A stretch of 5,449 nt of DNA from assembly GCA_046728935.1 (NCBI GenBank), contig JBKPFS010000069.1, positions 1-5,449 on the forward strand. The letters run 5' to 3'. The notes below the pieces were generated by a model. That model was given only the letters and a program-made list of their open reading frames with translations, made no database searches and was not told where the DNA came from. The position numbers and the translations under genes are program-made. Position 1 is the first letter of the stretch. Each line of letters starts with the position of its first letter. This document shows positions 1 through 5,449 of this stretch, in pieces. This DNA is from DATAFO01 sp046728935 (GTDB lineage: Bacteria; Actinomycetota; Thermoleophilia; Solirubrobacterales; 70-9).

Positions 1-864
1 ACCCTCGACGCCGGCTCCGACCTGCGCCGCGACACCGTCAACGCGCTGAAGAAGGTCGGGATCCCGGTCGAGTACACGCACCACGAGGTCGGGCCCTCCC
101 AGCACGAGATCGACATGCGCTACGCCGACGGGCTGCGGATGTCCGACAACGCGATGACCTACAGGATCGTGGTCAAGGAGATCGCGCAGCAGTACGACGT
201 CTACGCGACCTTCATGCCGAAGCCGCTGTTCGGCGAGAACGGCTCCGGGATGCACACGCACCAGTCGCTGTTCTCCGAGGGCTCGAACGCGTTCTTCGAC
301 GCCGACGACTCCTACCACCTGTCGTCGACGGCGAAGTCGTACATCGCGGGGCTCCTGCGTCATGCGCGCGAGATCGCGGCGCTGTTCGCGCCCAACGTGA
401 ACAGCTACAAGCGGCTCGTGCCGGGCTACGAGGCGCCGGTGTACTGCGCCTGGTCGCAGCGCAACCGCTCGGCCCTGGTCCGGGTCCCGGTCTATCACCC
501 GGGCAAGGAGCAGGCGACTCGCGCCGAGCTGCGCTGCCCCGACCCGTCCTGCAACCCATACCTCACCTTCGCGGCGATGCTGCACGCGGGGCTGGAGGGG
601 ATCGAGCAGGGCTACGAGTGCCCGGACCCGATGGAGACCAACCTCTACGACCTCACCCACGACGAGCGGGTGGAGCGCGGCATCGAGCAGCTCCCGGAGA
701 CGCTCGGGGAGTCGATCGAGGAGCTCGCCGGCTCGGACCTCGTCCGCAGGGCGCTCGGCGATCACATCTTCGAGCGCTACGTGGACCTCAAGCGCGAGGA
801 GTGGGAGGAGTACCGGGTCCAGGTCTCCCGCTGGGAGCTGGAGCGATACCTGCCGGTGCTCTGA
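1..864 (+). CDS. glnA: Glutamine synthetase type I, C-terminal part (5'-truncated by window)
   Basis: This enzyme condenses glutamate and ammonia to glutamine with ATP, in the cytoplasm, as a dodecamer. The frame is open from base 1 to the TGA at 862-864, giving 287 visible residues; about 150 N-terminal residues lie outside the window. Visible signatures, in window codon numbers, are HHEVGPSQHEID at 27-38 with metal-ligand glutamates, and the ATP-binding signature KPLFGENGSGMHTHQS at 74-89, which fits the family pattern. There is also the GYEAP flap loop with Glu144, and the active-site stretch NRSALVRVP starting at 155. An NLYDL segment (Tyr216) sits where enterobacterial GlnA is adenylylated. 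However, the following residues (ERVERGIEQLPETL, then a C-terminus ending near YLPVL) look like the Bacillus-type GSI-alpha class, which is normally feedback-inhibited rather than adenylylated; this subclass call is inference. An internal ATG at 115 is not the start, since conserved sequence runs through it. It lies 44 bases upstream of a PucR-type regulator on the same strand. Confidence 0.96.
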   Translation, partial: TLDAGSDLRRDTVNALKKVGIPVEYTHHEVGPSQHEIDMRYADGLRMSDNAMTYRIVVKEIAQQYDVYATFMPKPLFGENGSGMHTHQSLFSEGSNAFFDADDSYHLSSTAKSYIAGLLRHAREIAALFAPNVNSYKRLVPGYEAPVYCAWSQRNRSALVRVPVYHPGKEQATRAELRCPDPSCNPYLTFAAMLHAGLEGIEQGYECPDPMETNLYDLTHDERVERGIEQLPETLGESIEELAGSDLVRRALGDHIFERYVDLKREEWEEYRVQVSRWELERYLPVL

Positions 865-896
865 CCGGAGTCACCGCCGAGGCAGGAGCTAAGAGC

Positions 897-901
897 AGGA
901 G
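897..901 (+). promoter_or_regulatory. Ribosome binding site deciding the regulator's start
   Basis: AGGAG lies 7 bases before the ATG at 909. It selects this start over the same frame's open extension back into glnA (to an ATG at 618), whose translated residues are low-complexity Arg/Pro/Gly shadow sequence. No terminator-like hairpin is evident in the 44 bases between glnA and this gene, consistent with co-transcription. Confidence 0.75.
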
Positions 902-908
902 CGACGCG

Positions 909-2069
909 ATGCGCGACCTCCACGCCCGGATGCTGGCGGCCCTCCTCGCCGGCGAGGGGCTGCGAGGCATCGCGGAGCTCGCGGCGGAGGAGGTCGGCGG
1001 GCCGGTGGCGTTGGTGCTGCCGGCCCGCGGTCTCGCCGCCGTCTCGAGCGACGACGTTTCGCTCGAGGGGCTCGATCCGGCCCTGGCCGAGATCGAGCTG
1101 CCGATCGAGACCAGCGAGGGGACGATCGGCCACGTGCTCGCGCTTCGGTCGTCGCGAAACGGCGAGCCGCGCCCGCCGGTCGACCGGAAAGAGGTGCTCC
1201 GCACCGCCGCCCTCGCGGCGCTGGCGGAGGTGGCGGTCGCCGACGCCCGCGACGAGGTGGCCTCGGACCTTCGCGGGACCCTGCTCGAGGACCTGAGCGC
1301 CGGCCGCGCCGATCCGGAGGACGTGGCCCGCCGCGCGGCGAGGCTGGGCTGCGACGTGCGCCAGGGGGCTGTGGTGTTGATCGCCGAGCTTCGCTCCTCG
1401 CGACCGCGCCACGCCGCCGCGTTGATTACCGGTGAGCACGCGGGGGCGATCGCCGAGGTCCTCGCAGCCTCGCGCGAGGAGGACGGCGACGGTGAGGAGG
1501 CGCCGTCGGCGCGGATCTACGCCATCCTCCCCGCGCTTCCCGGCGATGATGCCGCCGAGCGCACGCAGGCCTCGGCCAAGTCGCTCGCCACCCGCCTCCG
1601 AAGCCACGGGCCCGCCTCCTTTTCCTCGTTCTGCGCGGGCCCCGCCGAGCTCTCGCGCGCCGTGTCGGAGGCCGAGCTGATGCTCGACGTGATCGTCCGC
1701 GACGCCCGGCTCGCGGAGCAGCTCGCCGAGGGCGTGGGCGGCGACGGCGTCTACCGGCTGCTGTTTCGCGCCATGGCCACGGATCCCGACGAGGTGCGCC
1801 GCTTCTACGAGGACACCGTCGAGCCGCTCGTCGCCCACGACCGCGAGTACCGCACCGACCTCCTGGGCACGCTCGAGTCCTACCTAGCGAACGACTGCAA
1901 CATGAACGCCACCGCCCGCGCCGTCTTCGCCCACCGCCACACCGTCTCGCACCGCCTGGGCAGGGTTCGCGAGCTGACCGGCCTCGACCCCGCAGTGGGC
2001 GAGGACCGCGAGCGCCTCGGCCTCGGCATCAAGGCCTACCGCATCGTCGGCCCGACGCTGCCGCGGTAG
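909..2069 (+). CDS. PucR/CdaR-family helix-turn-helix transcriptional regulator
   Basis: This is a predicted cytoplasmic DNA-binding regulator of 386 residues. The C-terminal region, about residues 315-375, is a typical PucR HTH domain: a helix beginning LLGTLESYLAND, then CNMNATARAVFAHRHTVSHR and a final LGRVRELTGLDP. This is the family pattern in which an N-A-T/A-A-x-x-L/F-x-x-H-R-x-T segment forms the recognition unit. Residues 1-110 resemble a small GAF-like sensor domain with alternating hydrophobic strands (GGPVALVLPARGLAAV). Residues 120-260 are an alpha/beta region matching the GGDEF-like middle domain of CdaR/PucR proteins. No membrane segment or signal peptide is visible. The ATG at 909 is preceded by AGGAG. 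The family includes activators of purine, sugar-diacid and amino-acid catabolism genes. Position directly behind glnA suggests control of glutamine synthetase or nitrogen metabolism; this is context inference, and the ligand is unknown. Confidence 0.92.
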   Translation: MRDLHARMLAALLAGEGLRGIAELAAEEVGGPVALVLPARGLAAVSSDDVSLEGLDPALAEIELPIETSEGTIGHVLALRSSRNGEPRPPVDRKEVLRTAALAALAEVAVADARDEVASDLRGTLLEDLSAGRADPEDVARRAARLGCDVRQGAVVLIAELRSSRPRHAAALITGEHAGAIAEVLAASREEDGDGEEAPSARIYAILPALPGDDAAERTQASAKSLATRLRSHGPASFSSFCAGPAELSRAVSEAELMLDVIVRDARLAEQLAEGVGGDGVYRLLFRAMATDPDEVRRFYEDTVEPLVAHDREYRTDLLGTLESYLANDCNMNATARAVFAHRHTVSHRLGRVRELTGLDPAVGEDRERLGLGIKAYRIVGPTLPR

Positions 2070-2085
2070 TCCCAACCGCGCGCTA

Positions 2086-2124
2086 TTGGCGCCTTCCTGC
2101 CGCTATGCGGCAACAAGGCGCCAG
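2086..2124 (+). terminator. Strong two-part hairpin after the regulator gene
   Basis: The arms TTGGCGCCTT (2086-2095) and AAGGCGCCAG (2115-2124) pair over 10 positions with one T-G wobble. Inside them, after a symmetric 2x2 internal loop (CC/AC), TGCCGC (2098-2103) pairs with GCGGCA (2107-2112) around a TAT loop. The structure begins 17 bases after the regulator's TAG and plausibly ends the glnA-pucR transcript. No T-tract follows, so it is not a textbook intrinsic terminator. It could instead stabilise the mRNA 3' end. Confidence 0.55.
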
Positions 2125-2497
2125 GTGCGGCTCCCAACCTGGCTTCGCATCCAAGCCGATGCATACAGCGCGGGCGCACCAGGACCGGGCTTCCCTTCCC
2201 AGCAGCAGCCCGATACAACCGACAGCGGTGAGGAAGTAAAGGACCGAGAAGTCACCGAAGGGTTCGCCCATGTGCTGATTGCCATGCCCGCGAGGCGCTT
2301 CGTTCGGTCTCCGCGGTCAGTGAAGCATTGTGCTGCAATACGCAGCTAATTCCTCCACTCGATCTTGAGTCTCAGTTCGAGTCGGGGCTGGGGGCGTACT
2401 GGGCCGGATCGTGCCGCTATATAGGTCAGGAAAAGCTGCAGTGGTCCGCTCGGGCTGCCAACTCGGGGGGCGAGCCGGCGTCCTTGGGGGGCGAGGG
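2125..2497. other. Gene-poor spacer with lowered G+C
   Basis: I see no supported gene here. Lines counted by eye give 55-68% G+C, against about 77% in a coding line of the regulator gene. Open frames on both strands are short, and their translations show no family resemblance. One minus-strand frame (2083-2271) begins with a hydrophobic run (VLYFLTAVGCIGLLL) that could mimic a membrane segment. It lacks a ribosome binding site and its end runs into the hairpin at 2086-2124. A small inverted repeat, ACTCGA (2357-2362) with TCGAGT (2377-2382), is present. Loss of coding signal and lower G+C fit an intergenic region or a decayed insertion. Confidence 0.5.
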
Positions 2498-2516
2498 CTA
2501 GTTCGACTCGGGGGTG
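2374..2516. repeat. Short G-rich near-repeats
   Basis: AGTTCGAGTCGGGGCTG at 2374-2390 recurs as AGTTCGACTCGGGGGTG at 2500-2516 (15 of 17 bases identical). Between them the perfect decamer GGGGGGCGAG occurs at 2465-2474 and again at 2486-2495. These are short and may be chance in G-rich DNA. They could also be traces of an insertion or of slippage. No target-site duplication or transposase is associated with them. Confidence 0.3.
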
Positions 2517-2660
2517 CCGAGAGCCTCGCGGCGGGCGCGTTCGGCCGCGATGCGGGCTGCGTCCTCGGCCTCGCGCTCGAGCCGCTTATGAGAGCTCTGC
2601 ACGCTGGCGCTCAGCCTCGCGCCGCGGGCTCCCGCCTCGTTGGTCGGGCGCGGCGGCCAT
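2498..2660 (-). pseudogene. Possible broken small coiled-coil gene
   Basis: On the minus strand, an ATG at 2658-2660 opens a frame that ends in REAERQRAELS at a TAA (2586-2588). The next frame continues with KRLEREAEDAARIAAERARR, then EALGTPESN, and a TAG at 2498-2500. Each half alone looks truncated. Joined by a one-base shift near 2590 they give a single, continuous, highly charged Glu/Ala/Arg helix of about 50 residues with strongly G/C-ending codons. This fits a small coiled-coil protein with a frameshift, or the tail of a decayed gene. No good ribosome binding site precedes the ATG. No family is recognised. The plus-strand frame over the same bases is judged a shadow. Chance remains possible, because Arg/Ala/Glu-rich translations arise easily in GC-rich DNA. 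Confidence 0.33.
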
Positions 2661-2760
2661 GTTCGCGCTCGCACGGCCTCCCGGGACCCGCTGCCCGGAC
2701 CGGGACCTCGAACCGCGCGAGGCTAGCGCAAGGGCGGTCGACTTCGGCCCGGAGCCAGCC

Positions 2761-2800
2761 GCCCAGATCAGATGCCTCGAGGGCGCTCTCGCGCCTGGGC
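2761..2800 (-). terminator. Putative hairpin after the NTF2-fold gene
   Basis: Starting a few bases past the minus-strand TGA (2803-2805), the transcript can form GGCGC-GAGA-GCGCC (2795-2782), a 5-bp stem capped by a GNRA-type tetraloop. Alternatively, GCCCAG (2800-2795) can pair with CTGGGC (2766-2761), enclosing most of that hairpin. No T-tract follows. The location suits a terminator or a 3' end stabiliser. Confidence 0.35.
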
Positions 2801-2802
2801 GA

Positions 2803-3210
2803 TCAGGTCGGAACGCCAGCCTCCCGGCGGGCTTCGTCGCGATCGAAGTAGGTGCGCACGTGCGCCACCAGGCCCTCGCGCAGGTTGTAGACGTGGGCGA
2901 TCTCGGCATCGACGGTGGCGCCGCTCGCCTTCCCCTTGGCGACCAGCCGCACGAAGGCGAGGACCACGTCGTCGGCCTCGACCACGGCCTCGGGCTCCCA
3001 GCGAAGCTCATCCCAGTGGCGCGCGAAGCTCTCGAGGTACCGCCGCACGTTCTCGATCCCGGAGTAAGAGCGCGAGTCGGGCATCCTCGGCGAGTCCTCC
3101 CAGACGATCTCGGGGTGCATCTGGTCGAACAGCCACTCGAGCTCGCCACGGTTGAACCGCTCGTAGCCCTCGCGGATCATGTCCGCGCTTATCCGCGTCT
3201 CGGCGCTCAC
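2803..3210 (-). CDS. SnoaL-like / nuclear transport factor 2-fold family protein
   Basis: This is a small soluble protein of 135 residues from a GTG at 3208-3210, which matches the usual length of the SnoaL-like NTF2 superfamily. The family order is visible. An N-terminal helix (SADMIREGYERFNRGELEWLF, about 8-28) precedes HPEIVWED (32-39). Then come a YSGIENVRRYLESFARHW helix and the strands of the cone-shaped barrel (EAVVEADDVVLAFVRLVAKG, then AEIAHVYNLREGLVAHVRTY). A FDRDEARREAGV tail closes the protein, as in many actinobacterial members. Members range from polyketide cyclases and isomerases to ligand-binding proteins, so the substrate cannot be given. The GTG is chosen because VSAE-like openings are typical of relatives; an ATG at 3178-3180 would give 125 residues and is the alternative. 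Neither has a clear Shine-Dalgarno sequence. The gene is divergent from the membrane phosphoesterase gene. Confidence 0.86.
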   Translation of the reverse strand: MSAETRISADMIREGYERFNRGELEWLFDQMHPEIVWEDSPRMPDSRSYSGIENVRRYLESFARHWDELRWEPEAVVEADDVVLAFVRLVAKGKASGATVDAEIAHVYNLREGLVAHVRTYFDRDEARREAGVPT

Positions 3211-3319
3211 CTTCGGGAATACCCCGCCTAATTGTCCCTCACCGGGGCAACGTGCGCCGGCCGGCGAAATCGATGCCGTCGCGGCCGCGTGATAGACGTG
3301 GCCCATTCCCGGGCCGCGC
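3211..3319. promoter_or_regulatory. Divergent intergenic region between the NTF2-fold and phosphoesterase genes
   Basis: About 109 bases separate the two divergent starts, so promoters for both genes should lie here or overlap the gene starts. A perfect 12-bp palindrome, CGCCGGCCGGCG, sits at 3255-3266, near the middle, and could be an operator. In DNA of this composition it may be chance. An A/T-richer patch (CCTAATTGTCC, 3227-3237) is a candidate minus-strand -10 area, but I could not place a well-spaced -35 partner, so no promoter is assigned. Confidence 0.35.
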
Positions 3320-5449
3320 GTGACACCTCCCCCCGCCGCGGACAACTCGCGCGAGACCGCCGCGCGGGCCGGCTGGAGGGCGCCGCAGCCCAAGCGGCCG
3401 TACGGCGCAGCCTGGGAGGACCTGTTCGCCCGCCGCAAGCGCACCCGCTGGGGCAACTTCTTCTGGATCAGCCCCGCGCCGCTCCTCGCCTCGATGAACG
3501 ACAAGGTCGTCAAGGGCCTCGACGACCTGGTCAACGAGGTGCGTCCCCGCTGGGTCGCGGCCCAGCGAGCGGCGGGCCGGCTCGATCAGGGCCTCGCGGT
3601 CCACGAGCACGCCGGCAAGGAGCGGTTCTCGTTTCTGATCATCGGCGACCCCGGGGAGCAGGACGCCTCCCAGTACGCCGTCGTCGAGCCGCTGCTCGAG
3701 GTCGGTGACCACACCGAGTTCGCGCTCATCGCCAGCGACGTGATCTATCCCGCCGGCGACATCAACGAGTACATCGACGGCTTCTATCTCCCGTTCGAGC
3801 GCTACCGCCATCCGATCTACGCCTTGCCCGGGAACCACGATTGGTACGACGGACTGAACGGGTTCATGTTCCACTTCTGCGACGCCCAGCCGCTGCCGCC
3901 CGTTGCCTACCGCGCCGGCAGCTACACCTGGAAGGAGCGACTCGCTCACACCCTCTGGCGAAAGCCCTCGGCGCCCGACCTGCCCGTGCTCCTGTATGAG
4001 CGAAAGGCCCGCGCACAGCTCATGCAGGAGCGGGAGGACGCGGTCTGGGAACCGCCGCAGCCGGCGCCCTACTTCGCGATCGAGACCAAGCGCCTCTTGA
4101 TCGTCTGCATCGACACCGGGATCACGGGCAAGCTCGACCGCGAGCAGGGCGAGTGGCTTCGGCTCGTCTCGGGCGACCCGCGCCCGAAGCTGCTCGTCAC
4201 CGGGAAGCCCCTCTACGTCGACGGCGAGTACCGCCCCGGGGAGATCGACTGGGGCCCCGACAACTATCCCGGGGTCTCGAAGGAGGTCGGCCGCTTTCGC
4301 ACCGTGGACGACGTCGTCCGCGAGCCCTCCCACCGCTACGTGGCGGCAATCGGCGGCGACGTCCACAACTACCAGCGCTATTCGGTGCTCCTGAACGACG
4401 AGGGACCGCCCGGCGGCTGGTCGCCAACCTCCGATGAGGGGCCGCCCCCGGGGCCGAACACGCCCCCGCAGCTCCTGCGCCGGCTCGAGTACATCGTCTC
4501 CGGGGGAGGCGGCGCCTACATGAGCGCCACGCACCGCTTCGGGCGCGTGCGCCTCGACCCCGCCGACAACGCAAATCGTTCCGAGGACGAAAAGCTGCCG
4601 ACGAACATCGCCCGGATCACGGAGGACGACTTCTGGTGCTACCCGCTGCGGGGCGACTCGCTCGCCCGCTTCGCCCGGCGGTTCGTGCCCGGCTACGGCT
4701 GGGCGCTCCTGGGCACATGGCTCTTCGTCGCGATCCTGCTAGCCCTCTTCTTTGTCCCCCTCGACGGCCTCGACCAGCGCCTCGAGCACCTCGACAACGC
4801 AAAGGCGACGAACGCGCTCTGGGTCGTCCCGGTGACGCTCGGACTCGCCACCGGCGTGACGTTGGCGGCGGTGACGCTCTCGAACTGGATCGCCCCGAAG
4901 GGGTCTCGCTCCCTGACCGCGACGACGTTCGGAGCCGCCGGCGCGGTGCTGCTGGTCTGGGCGGGGAACCAGGTCTTCGGCCAGGAGTGGGACGCGTGGA
5001 TCTGGGAGCTCATGCTGAGCAGCGTGATCGCGATCGCCCTTCCGGTCGTGGCTCTCGTCGGCTACTTCCTGTTGCGCGACTTCCTCCCGGAGTCGGTGCG
5101 GGCGGGGATCGGGCTTGCCATCGGGATCGCCTTCCTCGCCGGCTGGATCGGCTCGCGGGTCTCGATCGAGGCCGAGGAGCCGCTGCTGGTCGGCGCCTCG
5201 CTCGGCGCGCTGTGGGCGAGCGTGGTCGTGATCGGATTGATGCGAGAGCTCCCCGACGACCCGAAGCAGACCGAGCGCTTCTGGACCAAGGTTCGGATGC
5301 GAGCTGGCCAGCTGATCCCGATCGGGTCCGGGGTGGCGGGCGTGGTGCTCGCCCTGGCGGCCTCAACCGACGCCGGCTGGGTGACGACGGGGGTCCTCAC
5401 GGCGCTCGCCGCGACGCTCTTCCTGCTCGCGGCCGTCGCGCTGCTGCTC
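3320..5449 (+). CDS. Calcineurin-like metallophosphoesterase with multi-pass membrane domain (3'-truncated by window)
   Basis: This is a predicted phosphate-ester hydrolase; its substrate is unknown. 710 codons are visible and the frame is still open at the window end. The start is set at GTG 3320 because tandem stops (TGA TAG, 3290-3295) lie just upstream and the residues from there look coding. No Shine-Dalgarno sequence is seen; ATG 3494 is the alternative. The catalytic domain spans about residues 100-410: GDPGEQD (Asp110), SDVIYPAGD (Asp140, Tyr143), LPGNHDWYD (Asn172, His173, Asp174), VTGKP (Lys296), GGDVHNYQRY (Asp347, His349) and SGGGGAYMSATHR (394-406). This order matches the purple-acid-phosphatase-like motif series, but the usual His of motif four and the first His of GHxH are replaced. 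From about 461, eight hydrophobic segments follow: 461-480, 501-522, 537-553, 568-585, 595-613, 622-641, 666-682 and 688-710. There is no N-terminal signal peptide, so the catalytic domain is probably cytosolic (inference). Confidence 0.9.
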   Translation, partial: MTPPPAADNSRETAARAGWRAPQPKRPYGAAWEDLFARRKRTRWGNFFWISPAPLLASMNDKVVKGLDDLVNEVRPRWVAAQRAAGRLDQGLAVHEHAGKERFSFLIIGDPGEQDASQYAVVEPLLEVGDHTEFALIASDVIYPAGDINEYIDGFYLPFERYRHPIYALPGNHDWYDGLNGFMFHFCDAQPLPPVAYRAGSYTWKERLAHTLWRKPSAPDLPVLLYERKARAQLMQEREDAVWEPPQPAPYFAIETKRLLIVCIDTGITGKLDREQGEWLRLVSGDPRPKLLVTGKPLYVDGEYRPGEIDWGPDNYPGVSKEVGRFRTVDDVVREPSHRYVAAIGGDVHNYQRYSVLLNDEGPPGGWSPTSDEGPPPGPNTPPQLLRRLEYIVSGGGGAYMSATHRFGRVRLDPADNANRSEDEKLPTNIARITEDDFWCYPLRGDSLARFARRFVPGYGWALLGTWLFVAILLALFFVPLDGLDQRLEHLDNAKATNALWVVPVTLGLATGVTLAAVTLSNWIAPKGSRSLTATTFGAAGAVLLVWAGNQVFGQEWDAWIWELMLSSVIAIALPVVALVGYFLLRDFLPESVRAGIGLAIGIAFLAGWIGSRVSIEAEEPLLVGASLGALWASVVVIGLMRELPDDPKQTERFWTKVRMRAGQLIPIGSGVAGVVLALAASTDAGWVTTGVLTALAATLFLLAAVALLL

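Noticed and set aside
618..908. Upstream extension of the regulator frame into glnA
   Set aside because: The extension overlaps conserved glutamine synthetase codons and reads as Arg/Pro/Gly-rich shadow. AGGAG at 897-901 supports ATG 909.
777..1838. Minus-strand open frame (353 codons) opposite the PucR regulator
   Set aside because: It is antisense to a gene with a recognisable HTH domain and a good ribosome binding site. The translation is Gly/Arg/His/Leu-rich shadow sequence.
2083..2271. Minus-strand 62-residue frame with a hydrophobic N-terminal run
   Set aside because: There is no Shine-Dalgarno sequence, no family resemblance after the hydrophobic stretch, and its end lies in the strong hairpin. 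It could be a small membrane protein, but support is too thin.
2374..2390. tRNA T-arm-like string AGTTCGAGTCGGGG, possible tRNA remnant or attachment site
   Set aside because: The flanking bases do not form the 5-bp T-stem, and no anticodon arm or acceptor stem can be found on either strand.
2346..2588. Minus-strand frame without an ATG, ending LELRLKIEWRN
   Set aside because: The C-terminal residues look protein-like, but the upstream part is Arg/Pro/Gly shadow sequence. No start or family can be assigned.
2659..3231. Plus-strand 190-residue frame opposite the NTF2-fold gene
   Set aside because: It is the mirror of a minus-strand frame with convincing SnoaL-like family sequence, and its own translation has no domain resemblance.
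3239..4534. Long minus-strand open frame (431 codons) opposite the phosphoesterase gene
   Set aside because: It is antisense to a frame with clear GNHD and GDVH motifs. Its translation is a low-complexity Gly/Arg/Asp/Val mirror with no family resemblance, typical of shadow frames in GC-rich DNA.

Overview
The window is high-GC (coding stretches counted by eye reach about 77% G+C) and looks like a chromosomal segment of an actinobacterium, most likely of the Thermoleophilia (Solirubrobacterales/Gaiellales-like) type. That placement is an inference from codon use, gene content and the look of the proteins; no marker gene confirms it. It holds four recognisable genes, two of them cut by the window edges, and a gene-poor spacer in the middle.

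Layout. Positions 1-864 (+) are the C-terminal two thirds of a type I glutamine synthetase (glnA). After 44 bases and a good Shine-Dalgarno sequence comes a PucR/CdaR-type transcriptional regulator (909-2069, +). It is probably co-transcribed with glnA and is a candidate regulator of nitrogen metabolism. A strong two-part hairpin (2086-2124) closes this unit. From about 2125 to 2800 there is no convincing intact gene. G+C drops to roughly 55-68% in the lines counted, and there are G-rich near-repeats. On the minus strand there is a short Glu/Ala/Arg-rich coiled-coil-like coding trace (about 2498-2660) that reads coherently only across a frame change.

A minus-strand SnoaL-like (NTF2-fold) protein (2803-3210) is divergent from a large plus-strand gene (3320 to beyond 5449) across a spacer of about 110 bp. 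The large gene encodes a calcineurin-like metallophosphoesterase fused to at least eight predicted membrane segments. It has no stop codon before the window end.

How the genes relate. The glnA-pucR pair forms one functional unit, ammonia assimilation with a linked regulator. The NTF2-fold gene and the membrane phosphoesterase share a divergent intergenic region and may be co-regulated, but nothing in the sequence shows a shared pathway. The most interesting item is the phosphoesterase. Its motifs resemble the purple-acid-phosphatase layout, but both histidines expected at the second metal site appear to be replaced (Lys296 and Asp347), and the catalytic domain is joined to a large membrane domain of unknown role. 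This is an unusual protein rather than clear evidence of a new multi-gene system.
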